From: Pseudomonadales bacterium
GTDB lineage: Bacteria > Pseudomonadota > Gammaproteobacteria > Pseudomonadales > UBA5518
NCBI GenBank assembly: GCA_024234165.1
Contig: JACKOP010000003.1
Location: forward strand, 372,001 to 436,000
Length of the DNA: 64,000 nucleotides
Direction of reading: 5' to 3'
Under the pieces are notes generated by a model, which ran no database searches, was not told the DNA's origin, and saw only the letters and a program-made list of their open reading frames with translations. Position numbers and translations under genes: made by a program. Positions within the stretch are counted from its first letter, which is position 1; each line of letters opens with the position of its first letter. Shown here piece after piece: positions 33,376 to 41,739 of the stretch.

Positions 33376-33618
33376 ATGTCAAAGGGGCATACGTTACAAG
33401 ACCCTTTCCTGAATGTGCTGCGCAAGGAGCGCATTCCTGTGTCGATCTACCTGGTCAACGGCATCAAGCTGCAGGGTCAGATCGAGTCTTTCGACCAGTT
33501 CGTGATCCTGTTGAAGAATACGGTCAGCCAGATGGTCTACAAGCACGCGGTTTCCACGGTCGTGCCGTCGCGTCCGGTGCGTCTGGACACGGGTGACAGT
33601 GACGAGGGTACGGGCTGA
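33376..33618 (+). CDS. hfq: RNA chaperone Hfq
   Basis: Hexameric Sm-like protein pairing small RNAs with mRNAs. 80 residues: SKGHTLQDPFLNVLRKERIPVSIYLVNGIKLQGQIESFDQFVILL with Sm1, then YKHAVSTVVPSRPV (Sm2, KHA nucleotide pocket). The short acidic tail (DSDEGTG) is briefer than in E. coli, like Pseudomonas. Start set by the TTGGAG site and the standard MSKGHTLQ opening; an upstream in-frame start is ignored. Confidence 0.98.
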   Translation: MSKGHTLQDPFLNVLRKERIPVSIYLVNGIKLQGQIESFDQFVILLKNTVSQMVYKHAVSTVVPSRPVRLDTGDSDEGTG

Positions 33619-33619
33619 G

Positions 33620-34918
33620 GTGTTTTTCGATCGCCCGCAGAGTGGTGAACGAGCCGTGCTCGTTCACCTGGATCTGGGGCCAGGTGCAGTTCGCGACGAT
33701 CCTCGCGAGCTCGAGGAGTTGGTGCTCTCGGCAGGCGGTGACCCGGTCGAGTACATTCTCGGGCAGCGCGATCGACCTGATCCTGGCCATTTTGTTGGCA
33801 GCGGCAAGCTGGCTGAAATCGTCGATGCCGTGAACGCGCACGAGGCAGCGCTGGTGATCTTCGACCACGCGCTGACGCCAACGCAGGAGCGCAACCTGGA
33901 ACGTGCGCTTGGCTGCCGCGTGATCGATCGCACCGGACTGATCCTCGACATCTTCGCCCAGCGTGCACGTTCGCACCTCGGCAAGTTGCAGGTCGAACTG
34001 GCGCAGTTGCGCCATATTTCCACGCGGCTCGTGCGTGGCTGGACGCACCTCGAACGGCAGAAAGGCGGGATCGGGTTGCGTGGTCCCGGGGAAACCCAGC
34101 TTGAAACCGACCGCCGGCTGATTCGTGACCGCATCCGGTTGTTGACGCGACGCCTGGAGAAGGTACACCTGCAGCGCGAACAGGGGCGCCGTGCGCGCAG
34201 TCGCGCCGAGATGCCGACCGTATCGCTGGTTGGTTACACGAATGCAGGCAAATCGACGTTGTTCAACCGGCTGACCGGTGCCGATGTCTACGTCGCCGAT
34301 CAGTTGTTTGCAACGCTTGATCCCACGATGCGTCGCTGCTTGCTTGCCGACGGGCGTGCGGTCGTGCTGGCCGACACGGTCGGCTTCGTGCGCCATCTGC
34401 CGCACCAGCTCGTCGAAGCCTTCCGCGCCACGCTGGATGAGGCGCGGCTCGCCGATCTTCTGTTGCATGTCATCGACGCCAGCGCTACCGATCGCGATGA
34501 CACTTCCTTCGAGGTGGAAAAAGTGCTGGCCGAGATCGGAGCGGGAAAGCTGCCGCGCCTGCAGGTCTGCAACAAGATCGACCTGCTCGAGATGCAGCCG
34601 CGCATCGATCGCGGGGAAGATGGCAAACCGGTCCGGGTCTGGGTGTCGGCGTGCGATGGCAGCGGACTCGATCTGTTGCGCACGGCAATCGACGAGTTGC
34701 TGGAGCAGGACATCGTCCACGAGTGCCTCACGCTTGCCCCGCAGCAGGGGCGACTGCGAGCGCGGCTCTACGAAAAGGGGGCCGTACTTCGCGAGCAGGT
34801 CGAGGGCGACGGCGTGATCCGGCTCGAGGTGCGCCTGCCGCGTACCCAGCTTGCCCGGCTGCTGGCTGCTGAAAACGGCGCATCGACATCGCGCGGGACG
34901 CCTGAACACATCTGCTAG
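33620..34918 (+). CDS. hflX: GTPase HflX (ribosome-splitting factor)
   Basis: Heat-stress 50S-binding GTPase. From GTG 33620 it is 432 residues (E. coli 426) and opens MFFDRPQSGERAVLVHL like other HflX proteins; earlier in-frame GTGs at 33593 and 33599 would overlap hfq by about 20 bases. N-terminal nucleotide-binding domain, the GGIGLRGPGETQLETDRR linker, then the G domain: G1 GYTNAGKST (205-213), G3 DTVGF, G4 NKIDLL. The stop TAG merges with a TAGAAT hexamer that might be a -10 for hflK. Confidence 0.95.
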   Translation: MFFDRPQSGERAVLVHLDLGPGAVRDDPRELEELVLSAGGDPVEYILGQRDRPDPGHFVGSGKLAEIVDAVNAHEAALVIFDHALTPTQERNLERALGCRVIDRTGLILDIFAQRARSHLGKLQVELAQLRHISTRLVRGWTHLERQKGGIGLRGPGETQLETDRRLIRDRIRLLTRRLEKVHLQREQGRRARSRAEMPTVSLVGYTNAGKSTLFNRLTGADVYVADQLFATLDPTMRRCLLADGRAVVLADTVGFVRHLPHQLVEAFRATLDEARLADLLLHVIDASATDRDDTSFEVEKVLAEIGAGKLPRLQVCNKIDLLEMQPRIDRGEDGKPVRVWVSACDGSGLDLLRTAIDELLEQDIVHECLTLAPQQGRLRARLYEKGAVLREQVEGDGVIRLEVRLPRTQLARLLAAENGASTSRGTPEHIC

Positions 34919-34965
34919 AATCCGGCGCTTCGCGTATCGTGTGCGCAAACCGGTTGGAGAACGTC

Positions 34966-36138
34966 ATGGCCTGGAATGAACCAGGAGGAAACGGCAAGCA
35001 GCGTGATCCCTGGGGGGGTGATCAGGGTCCACCCGATCTCGATGAGGCGCTGCGCAGGTTCCGCAACAAGCTGGGTGGGGTGTTCGGCGGTGGTGGTTCC
35101 GGTCGCGGTCCAGGTGCGGACCCGGCCGATATGCGCCTGAACGCCGCGATCCTCGGTCTGGTCGCCCTGCTCGTGTTCGGGGTGTGGTTCTACCTTGGCA
35201 TCTACGTGATCGACGAGCAGGAGCGCGGTGTGGTGCTGCGTTTCGGGCGCTATCACGAAACCCTCGGCCCGGGCCTGAGCTGGCGGCCGCGGCTGGTCGA
35301 TCAGGTGATTCCCGTCAACGTGACGCGCGAACGCCAGTACGGCTCCGAGGGACGCATGCTTACGCAGGACGAGAACATCGTCGAGCTGCAGCTCGTCGTA
35401 CAGTACAACATCGCCGATGTGAAGGCTTTTGTACTGAACGTGCGCGACCCCGAGTTCAGCTTGCGCCAGGCTACCGAAAGCGCGCTGCGTCATGTCGCCG
35501 GCAGCAGCAAGCTCGACCAGGTGCTGTCGGAAGGGCGCGGCCAGATCAGTGCTGACGTCAGGACGAAGCTGCAGAGCTATCTGGACAATTACGGTACCGG
35601 CATCCAGGTGGTGAAGGTGACGATCCAGGAGGCGAAGCCGCCAGCACAGGTCAAGGCGGCGTTCGATGACGTGATCAAGGCCAAGGAAGACGAGGAGCGG
35701 CTGAAGAACGAGGCCAGCGCCTACGCCAACGGTATCGTTCCCGAAGCACGTGGGCGCGCACAGCGCATGCTCGAGGAAGCAGCCGCTTACCGCAGCAAGG
35801 TGGTTGCCGAGGCGCAGGGCGAGGCGCAGCGGTTCGAGAAACTCCTGGCAGAGTACAGCAAGGCGCCCGGAGTCACGCGCGAACGCCTCTACCTCGAGTC
35901 GCTGCAGCGCGTGTTCGCCGGCAGTTCGAAGGTGCTGGTCGATATCGATGGGGGCAACAATGTGCTGTATCTGCCGCTGGACCGCCTCGGCGGGGGGGCT
36001 GCGGCGCCCGTGCAGGGTGCGCGCCAGGCGCCGTCCGCCGGTACTGCACCCAGTGTCGACCGGATCGCGGAAGAAGTCGTGCAGAGGCTGCGTACCGAGG
36101 CTCGTCAGCCGACCGGTCGTGAAAGGGAGCGTCGCTGA
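34966..36138 (+). CDS. hflK: FtsH protease modulator HflK
   Basis: Inner-membrane SPFH-family protein that forms a cage with HflC around FtsH. 390 residues: a Gly/Pro-rich cytoplasmic N-terminus (about 1-55, WGGDQGPPDLDEALRRF), one membrane helix (about 60-82), then the prohibitin-like SPFH domain (VIDEQERGVVLRFGRYHETLGPGLSWRPRLVDQV) and a long coiled-coil. ATG 34966 has a TTGGAGA ribosome site. Its TGA overlaps the hflC ATG (TGATG). Confidence 0.96.
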   Translation: MAWNEPGGNGKQRDPWGGDQGPPDLDEALRRFRNKLGGVFGGGGSGRGPGADPADMRLNAAILGLVALLVFGVWFYLGIYVIDEQERGVVLRFGRYHETLGPGLSWRPRLVDQVIPVNVTRERQYGSEGRMLTQDENIVELQLVVQYNIADVKAFVLNVRDPEFSLRQATESALRHVAGSSKLDQVLSEGRGQISADVRTKLQSYLDNYGTGIQVVKVTIQEAKPPAQVKAAFDDVIKAKEDEERLKNEASAYANGIVPEARGRAQRMLEEAAAYRSKVVAEAQGEAQRFEKLLAEYSKAPGVTRERLYLESLQRVFAGSSKVLVDIDGGNNVLYLPLDRLGGGAAAPVQGARQAPSAGTAPSVDRIAEEVVQRLRTEARQPTGRERERR

Positions 36139-37013
36139 TGAACGGAAAGATACTGCTTTATCTGGTGCTGTTCGTTGCCTCGCTGGCGATGTTGTCGGGA
36201 TCCCTCTATGTGGTCCGCGAAACCGAATGTGCGGTGGTGTTGCGTTTCGGCGCGCTGCTGGCGGTCGACAGCCGGCCGGGCCTGCACGTGAAGTTGCCGC
36301 TGATCGATGAGGTGCGCAAGTTCGATGCGCGGGTGCTGACGCTCGATATTCCGCCCGAGAGTTTCTACACGCTGGAAAAGAAGCGCCTGATCGTCGACTC
36401 GTATTCGAAGTGGCGCATCGCGGATGTCGAAACCTACTATCGTGCGACCGGTGGTGATGAGGCGGCGGCGATGGCACGACTCGCTGCACGTGCCAACGAC
36501 GGCTTGCGTAACCAGTTCGGCAAGCGGCGCCTGCACGAGGTGGTCGCGGGCGAGCGTGAGAAGCTGATGTCTGATCTCACGGCCGAGTTGAATACGGCGG
36601 CGCAGCGGACCCTGGGTATCGAGGTGATCGACGTGCGCGTGAAGAAGATCGATCTTCCCGACGAGGTCAGCGATGCGGTGTTCAGCCGCATGTCTGCCGA
36701 ACGCGAGAAGCTGGCGCGTGAGTATCGATCGCAGGGCAAGGAGGAGGCGGAGAAGATCCGCGCCGATGCCGACCGTCAGGTCACGATCATCGAAGCCGAG
36801 GCGTATCGTGATGCGGAACTCGCGCGTGGTGAAGGCGATGCCGAAGCGGCGGCGGTCTATGCTGCGGCGTACTCCAGGGATCCCGAGTTCTATGCGTTCA
36901 CGCGCAGCCTGAAAGCCTACGAAAATGCTTTCGATGGCACCCAGGATCTGATGGTGCTCGATCCGCGCAGTGATTTTTTCCGTTACCTGAAGGAATCGCA
37001 CGGCAAGCGCTAG
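36138..37013 (+). CDS. hflC: FtsH protease modulator HflC
   Basis: Partner of HflK. 291 residues: N-terminal membrane anchor (KILLYLVLFVASLAMLSGSLYVV), SPFH domain (VRETECAVVLRFGALLAVDSRPGLHVKLPLIDEV) and coiled-coil with SRMSAEREKLAREYRSQGKEEAEKIRADADRQ. C-terminus ends FRYLKESHGKR. Translationally coupled with hflK. Confidence 0.96.
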   Translation: MNGKILLYLVLFVASLAMLSGSLYVVRETECAVVLRFGALLAVDSRPGLHVKLPLIDEVRKFDARVLTLDIPPESFYTLEKKRLIVDSYSKWRIADVETYYRATGGDEAAAMARLAARANDGLRNQFGKRRLHEVVAGEREKLMSDLTAELNTAAQRTLGIEVIDVRVKKIDLPDEVSDAVFSRMSAEREKLAREYRSQGKEEAEKIRADADRQVTIIEAEAYRDAELARGEGDAEAAAVYAAAYSRDPEFYAFTRSLKAYENAFDGTQDLMVLDPRSDFFRYLKESHGKR

Positions 37014-37102
37014 CCCGGACTCGATGGCACGGGCCTTTGTGATAGGATGCGCCGCGCTCGCCGGGGCGCGGTCTGCATCGACCTGAGCGGATCCATCCCC
37101 GG

Positions 37103-37288
37103 ATGTGGCACGATTTCGCAATAGCCTGCTGTCTGGTACTCGTGATCGAAGGGATCATGCCCTTTCTGTCGCCGTCGGCATGGCGCTCGATGCTGCTCGC
37201 CGTGGCGCAGGTCGACGACCGCCGCCTGCGTATCGCAGGGTTGTGTGCGATGCTTTGCGGTACGGTGCTGCTATACCTGATCAACTGA
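37103..37288 (+). CDS. DUF2065 small inner-membrane protein (YjeT family)
   Basis: 61 residues with two predicted membrane helices (about 4-20 and 43-60, LRIAGLCAMLCGTVLLYLI) joined by the conserved FLSPSAWRSMLLAVAQ loop. Its function is not established. It usually sits between hflC and hisZ or purA, as here, suggesting a link with HflKC or with membrane quality control. Confidence 0.85.
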   Translation: MWHDFAIACCLVLVIEGIMPFLSPSAWRSMLLAVAQVDDRRLRIAGLCAMLCGTVLLYLIN

Positions 37289-37310
37289 AGCGACGGTCGC
37301 AGGAATCGCG

Positions 37311-38507
37311 ATGAGCACGTTCGACACGCCTGCCGGCGAAGAGCGCTGGCTATTGCCCGAGGGGGTCGAGGAGTTGCTCCCGGCCCAGGCGGCGCGTGTC
37401 GAGCGGCTGCGTCGCGAACTGCTCGACCTCTTCGCGCGCTGGGGTTATGAACTCGTGATCCCGCCGCTGATCGAGTTCACCGACTCGCTGCTCATCGGGC
37501 TCGGCAAGGATCTCGACCTGCAGACGTTTACGCTTACCGACCAGCTCTCCGGTCGCCTGCTCGGGGTGCGCTCCGACATCACCGCGCAGACGGCGCGTAT
37601 CGATGCGCACAGCCTGCGCCGCGAAGGGCCGGTGCGACTGTGTTATGCGGGCAGCGTGCTGCACACACGGCGGCGCTCGCCGTTTGCTTCGCGCTCGCCG
37701 ATTCAGCTCGGTGCCGAACTCTATGGTGATGCGAGTGCCGAATCCGATCTCGAGGTCGTCTGCCTGATGCTCGAGACCCTGCGCCGCCTCGGTGTGCGCG
37801 AGGTCACGCTCGATCTGGGGCACGTAGGAATCTTCCGTGAACTGATGCGGGAGCTGGCGTTGCCGCGCACCGTGCGCGAGGCGCTGTTCGATGCATTGCA
37901 GTACAAATCGGCACCTGCCATCGCCGCGCTGGTCGATGCTGCCGATCTGGAGCCGGCCGATGCGGCGCTGCTGCGTCGGCTCGCGAGCCTGAGCGGTGGG
38001 GAGGACGTGCTCGTGCAGGCACGGGAGCTGTTTGCGGAGCGCGCACCGGCAGCGTGTGCCGCACTGGACGAGCTGACGGCGCTGGCCGGGAGAATCGGCG
38101 CGCGCGCGCCCGGTGTGACGCTGCATTTCGATCTCTGCGAACTGCATGGCTACCATTACCACACCGGGCTGGTGTTTGCGGCGTATGTGGGTGGACAGGG
38201 CGAGGCGGTCTCCAACGGTGGTCGCTACGACGACATCGGGCGAGTGTTCGGGCGAGCGCGACCGGCTACCGGCTTCAGCTTCGATTTGAAAACGCTGCTG
38301 GGTGTGCTGCCACCGGAGACCGCGGTGATCCCGTCACACGGGATCTTCGTCGCCCATGAGCTTGCCTGCGATGCCTGGGACGAGGTTTGCCGGCTGCGGG
38401 ATGCAGGCGAACGCGTGCTCACCGGGTTGCCCGGGCAGCGTACGAGTGCCTGCTGTGATCGCGAACTGCACCGTGCCGGTGCTGCGTGGCGAATCGATAC
38501 CCTCTGA
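37311..38507 (+). CDS. hisZ: ATP phosphoribosyltransferase regulatory subunit
   Basis: HisRS-like protein without aminoacylation activity that activates the short form of HisG in histidine synthesis. 398 residues: WLLPEGVEELLPAQAARVERLRRELLDLFARWGYELVIPP, then LGVRSDITAQTARIDAHSL, YHTGLVFAAYVGG and NGGRYDDIGRVFGRARPATGFSFD. Presence implies a short-form HisG elsewhere. purA follows after 19 bases. Confidence 0.94.
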   Translation: MSTFDTPAGEERWLLPEGVEELLPAQAARVERLRRELLDLFARWGYELVIPPLIEFTDSLLIGLGKDLDLQTFTLTDQLSGRLLGVRSDITAQTARIDAHSLRREGPVRLCYAGSVLHTRRRSPFASRSPIQLGAELYGDASAESDLEVVCLMLETLRRLGVREVTLDLGHVGIFRELMRELALPRTVREALFDALQYKSAPAIAALVDAADLEPADAALLRRLASLSGGEDVLVQARELFAERAPAACAALDELTALAGRIGARAPGVTLHFDLCELHGYHYHTGLVFAAYVGGQGEAVSNGGRYDDIGRVFGRARPATGFSFDLKTLLGVLPPETAVIPSHGIFVAHELACDAWDEVCRLRDAGERVLTGLPGQRTSACCDRELHRAGAAWRIDTL

Positions 38508-38526
38508 TCTGACAGGTAAAAGGGAA

Positions 38527-39825
38527 ATGGCGAATAACGTAGTGGTTCTCGGCACCCAGTGGGGTGATGAGGGCAAGGGCAAGATCGTGGATCTGCTGAC
38601 CGAGAACGTCACCGCAGTGGTGCGCTTCCAGGGTGGACACAACGCCGGGCACACACTGGTGATCGATGGTCAGAAGACCGTGCTGCATCTGGTGCCATCA
38701 GGCGTGCTGCGTGCGGGAGTGCTATGCCTGATCGGCAACGGTGTGGTGCTTTCGCCCGAGGCCTTGCTTGCGGAAATCGCCGCGCTCGAGTCGAACGGGG
38801 TGCCGGTGCGCGAGCGGCTGCGCCTGAGCCCCGCGTGCCCGCTGATCCTGCCGTACCACGTCGCGCTCGATCTCGCGCGCGAGAATGCGCGCGGCGACGC
38901 GAAGATCGGTACCACCGGGCGCGGCATTGGTCCCGCATACGAAGACAAGGCTGCGCGCCGTGGTCTGCGCCTCGGTGATCTGCGCGATGCCGCGCGTTTC
39001 GAGGCCAGGCTGCGCGAGGTGATGGACTATCACAATTTCGTGCTGCGCGAGTACTACCACGCTCCGGTGCTCGACATCCGGGAGACCCTCGATCAGGCGC
39101 TCGCACACGGCGCCGCGCTGCGGTCGCTGATGGCTGACGTTCCGGCGTTGCTGCATGAATACCGTCATGCAGGCAAGCGCATCCTGTTCGAGGGGGCGCA
39201 GGGCGCACTGCTCGATATCGATCATGGCACCTATCCGTACGTGACCTCCTCGAACACCACGGCTGGTGGCACCGCGACCGGCAGCGGCTTCGGTCCGCTC
39301 TATCTCGATTACGTGCTCGGCATTACCAAGGCCTATACCACGCGTGTCGGTTCCGGTCCCTTTCCAACCGAATTGTTCGATGAGGTCGGTGCGCATCTGG
39401 CACGTCGCGGCCATGAATTCGGAGCGACCACCGGGCGCCCGCGCCGCTGCGGCTGGTTCGATGCGGTATCGCTGCGCGAGGTGGTGCGCATCAACAGCGT
39501 GAGCGGGCTGTGCATCACGAAGCTCGACGTGCTCGATGGGCTCGAATCGATCAACTTCTGTGTTGGCTACGAGGACAGCTCCGGGCAGATCGTCGGTACG
39601 CCACGCGACAGCGCCGACTTCGAGAGTCTGGTGCCGGTCTACGAGACGATGCCCGGCTGGCAGGAGTCGACGCTCGGCATCACCGTGTGGGAGAGACTGC
39701 CGCGGGAGGCACGCAGCTATATCGAGCGCATCGCAGAGTTCGTCGGCGTCGGGATCGATATCGTGTCTACCGGTCCGGACCGCAGCGAGACCATCGTGCT
39801 GCGTGATCCGTTCGGGCAGTCCTGA
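38527..39825 (+). CDS. purA: Adenylosuccinate synthetase
   Basis: First committed step from IMP to AMP. 432 residues (E. coli 432). GTP loop QWGDEGKGKIVD (11-22), NAGHTLV, GTTGRGIGPAYEDK, FEGAQGALLDIDHGTYPYVTSSNTTAGG and TTGRPRRCGWFDAV. The reading frame extends upstream into hisZ, but ATG 38527 with AAGGGA before it gives the canonical MANNVVVLGTQWGDEGKGK. Confidence 0.97.
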   Translation: MANNVVVLGTQWGDEGKGKIVDLLTENVTAVVRFQGGHNAGHTLVIDGQKTVLHLVPSGVLRAGVLCLIGNGVVLSPEALLAEIAALESNGVPVRERLRLSPACPLILPYHVALDLARENARGDAKIGTTGRGIGPAYEDKAARRGLRLGDLRDAARFEARLREVMDYHNFVLREYYHAPVLDIRETLDQALAHGAALRSLMADVPALLHEYRHAGKRILFEGAQGALLDIDHGTYPYVTSSNTTAGGTATGSGFGPLYLDYVLGITKAYTTRVGSGPFPTELFDEVGAHLARRGHEFGATTGRPRRCGWFDAVSLREVVRINSVSGLCITKLDVLDGLESINFCVGYEDSSGQIVGTPRDSADFESLVPVYETMPGWQESTLGITVWERLPREARSYIERIAEFVGVGIDIVSTGPDRSETIVLRDPFGQS

Positions 39826-40001
39826 TGTCACTGGACCGCCGTCGCATCGAGGTGGCCGACCCGCTGGACGGCGATACTTTTTCAGTTAGAATGCGGCGGC
39901 CGGCTTCGTCGTGAATCCGGTTTTCAATGGTGCCAACGCTTTTTGCCGCGTCGGGGTATTGGCACTCCAGCTACGCAAACGGCGCCAGGATGATTAATCG
40001 A

Positions 40002-40310
40002 ATGAATATCTACGTTGGAAACCTGCCCTACAGCGTCCGCGATAACGACCTGCTCGCGCTGTTCGAGGAATTCGGGAATGTGTCGTCGGCCAAGGTCGTC
40101 ATGGATCGGGAAACCGATCGTTCGAAGGGGTTTGGTTTCGTGGAGATGCCGTCGGACGACGAAGGCAGTGCTGCGATCAACAAGCTGAATGGTCACGAGA
40201 TCAATGGCCGTGCATTGCGCGTGAACGAAGCACGCCCGCGTGAAGACCGCCGTCCCGGTGGCGGTGGTGGCGGCGGCGGTGGTGGAGATCGTCGCCCCAA
40301 GCGTTGGTGA
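40002..40310 (+). CDS. RNA-recognition-motif protein with glycine-rich tail
   Basis: 102 residues: a single RRM with RNP2 IYVGNLPYS near the start and RNP1 KGFGFVEM at about 43-50, then a linker and a glycine-run tail ending DRRPKRW. Similar small RRM proteins of bacteria bind single-stranded RNA and are often cold-induced. ATG 40002 gives the canonical MNIYVGNLPYS; in-frame starts at 39927 and 39990 are less likely. The 175-base leader (39826-40001) holds no other gene and may be regulatory. Two hairpins and a terminator follow. Confidence 0.88.
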   Translation: MNIYVGNLPYSVRDNDLLALFEEFGNVSSAKVVMDRETDRSKGFGFVEMPSDDEGSAAINKLNGHEINGRALRVNEARPREDRRPGGGGGGGGGGDRRPKRW

Positions 40311-40343
40311 TTGCTGACGGAGCGGTACGCCGCTTCTGAGCGT

Positions 40344-40420
40344 GGCCGCAGGTCGTTTGGTCTGCGGCCAGTCCACCCGGAGCGCACCGTCTGTTGCAGA
40401 AGGTGCGTTTTTCTCTTTTG
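40344..40420 (+). terminator. Intrinsic terminator after the RRM gene, preceded by a hairpin
   Basis: A GGCCGCAG/CTGCGGCC stem (40344-40351 with 40362-40369) comes first. The terminator proper pairs CGCACC (40383-40388) with GGTGCG (40402-40407), extended by TCTG/CAGA inside, and is followed by TTTTTCTCTTTT. Confidence 0.8.
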
Positions 40421-40506
40421 CGAGCACTCGTTCCTGTCAAGGAACGGGTCGGTTTTCCATTGTCCGGGCTGCCGATTCCGTACTCTTTCCTGCAGACCCT
40501 GATGCC

Positions 40507-41400
40507 TCAGTCCGGTGCGCAGCCTCCGAGGCCGTAAAATGCTGCGATCTCGTCCCAGGCCTGTTCCGCCGTCTCGACGAAGTGGAACAGATCGAGATCG
40601 GTGGCCTCGATGTGTCCTTCCTCGACCAGCAGGTCAAAATCGACCAGGCGGCGCCAGAACGCTTCACCGAACAGCAGTATCGGCAGCCGCTCGGTCTTGC
40701 CGGTCTGGATCAACGTCAGTGTTTCGAACAACTCGTCGAGCGTGCCATAGCCGCCCGGGAACGCCACCAGGGCGCGTGCTCGCATCAGGAAATGCATCTT
40801 CCGTGCTGCAAAGTAATGGAACTGGAAACACAGCTCCGGTGTGATGTACGGGTTTGGTGCCTGCTCGGCAGGCAGTACGATATTCAAGCCGATGCTCTTG
40901 CCCCCCGCTTCGTGCGCACCGCGATTCGCTGCCTCCATGATGCCTGGGCCTCCGCCGGTCACGACCAGCAGCTTGCAGCCCTCGATGCGCTCGCTGTTCT
41001 GCGTGATCAGCGCGCCGAGACGACGTGCCTCTTCATAGAAGAAGCTGTTGCGCAGTTTTCGCTCGGCACGCTTCACTGCGGCCTGATGGGCTTGGTCGTG
41101 CGGATTCAATGCCGCTTCGGCGCGCGCCACGTCGAGCTGCTCCTGGGCCTGCTCCTGTGACAGGTGGCGCGCACTGCCGAAGATCACGACCGTCGAATGG
41201 ACGCCATGCTCCTGCTGGATCAGGTCCGGCTTCAGCAGTTCGAGCTGCAGGCGTATCGGGCGCAAGTCCTCGCGCAGCAGGAAATCGCGGTCGGCAAACG
41301 CGAGGCGGTACGAGCCGTTGCGATAGCGGCTGGCACGTGCGGCGTCTTCGCGTGCGCTCGGAAAGAACTTCGTGCGTAGATCGCGTTTCCTGCGTCCCAT
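40507..41400 (-). CDS. LOG-family nucleotide 5'-monophosphate hydrolase-like protein
   Basis: 297 residues from ATG 41400 (GAGG ribosome site eight bases before; an upstream in-frame start at 41427 lacks one). Lysine-decarboxylase-like/LOG Rossmann fold with both signature motifs: VVTGGGPGIMEAANRGAHEAGG and FPGGYGTLDELFETLTLIQTGK. Family members cleave the N-glycosidic bond of nucleotides (cytokinin-activating LOG, PpnN). The N-terminal 60-80 residues (SRYRNGSYRLAFADRDFLLREDLRPIR) are an extra region of this subgroup. Convergent with the RRM gene, single-gene unit. Confidence 0.85.
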   Translation of the reverse strand: MGRRKRDLRTKFFPSAREDAARASRYRNGSYRLAFADRDFLLREDLRPIRLQLELLKPDLIQQEHGVHSTVVIFGSARHLSQEQAQEQLDVARAEAALNPHDQAHQAAVKRAERKLRNSFFYEEARRLGALITQNSERIEGCKLLVVTGGGPGIMEAANRGAHEAGGKSIGLNIVLPAEQAPNPYITPELCFQFHYFAARKMHFLMRARALVAFPGGYGTLDELFETLTLIQTGKTERLPILLFGEAFWRRLVDFDLLVEEGHIEATDLDLFHFVETAEQAWDEIAAFYGLGGCAPD

Positions 41401-41514
41401 GCCGTTGCCTCGCTGGGGTGTGTTCAACGACCGCCGACGTATTCGGCGTCATGCATCCAGCGTAGCAGCGTTCCCGGCAACAGCCACAGCAGTCCGGCGA
41501 GGGGAAGGGGGGAA

Positions 41515-41601
41515 TGGTGCCCAGGAGAGGACTTGAACCTCCACTACCTTTCGATAACTAGCACCTGAAGCTAGCGCGTCTACCAGTTCCGCCACCTGGG
41601 C
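41515..41601 (-). tRNA. tRNA-Leu (anticodon CAG)
   Basis: 87 bases, 3' CCA encoded. Acceptor GCCCAGG pairs with CCTGGGC. The anticodon arm is CTAGC-TTCAGGT-GCTAG with CAG. A long variable arm (TATCGAAAGGTAG) marks a class II tRNA, and the T-loop is GTTCAAGTC. Reads CUG codons, common in GC-rich genomes. Confidence 0.96.
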
Positions 41602-41739
41602 AAGGGGCCTGCGGGAAGGTCTCCCGCGAACAGGCCGCGCACTCTACTGAGGGCCGCCCGCAGTGTCAATCCCCACATATGTATAATGCCGCACCGATTG
41701 CGCCAAGCCACGGCGCTCCCCATCCCCGGAGACAACACC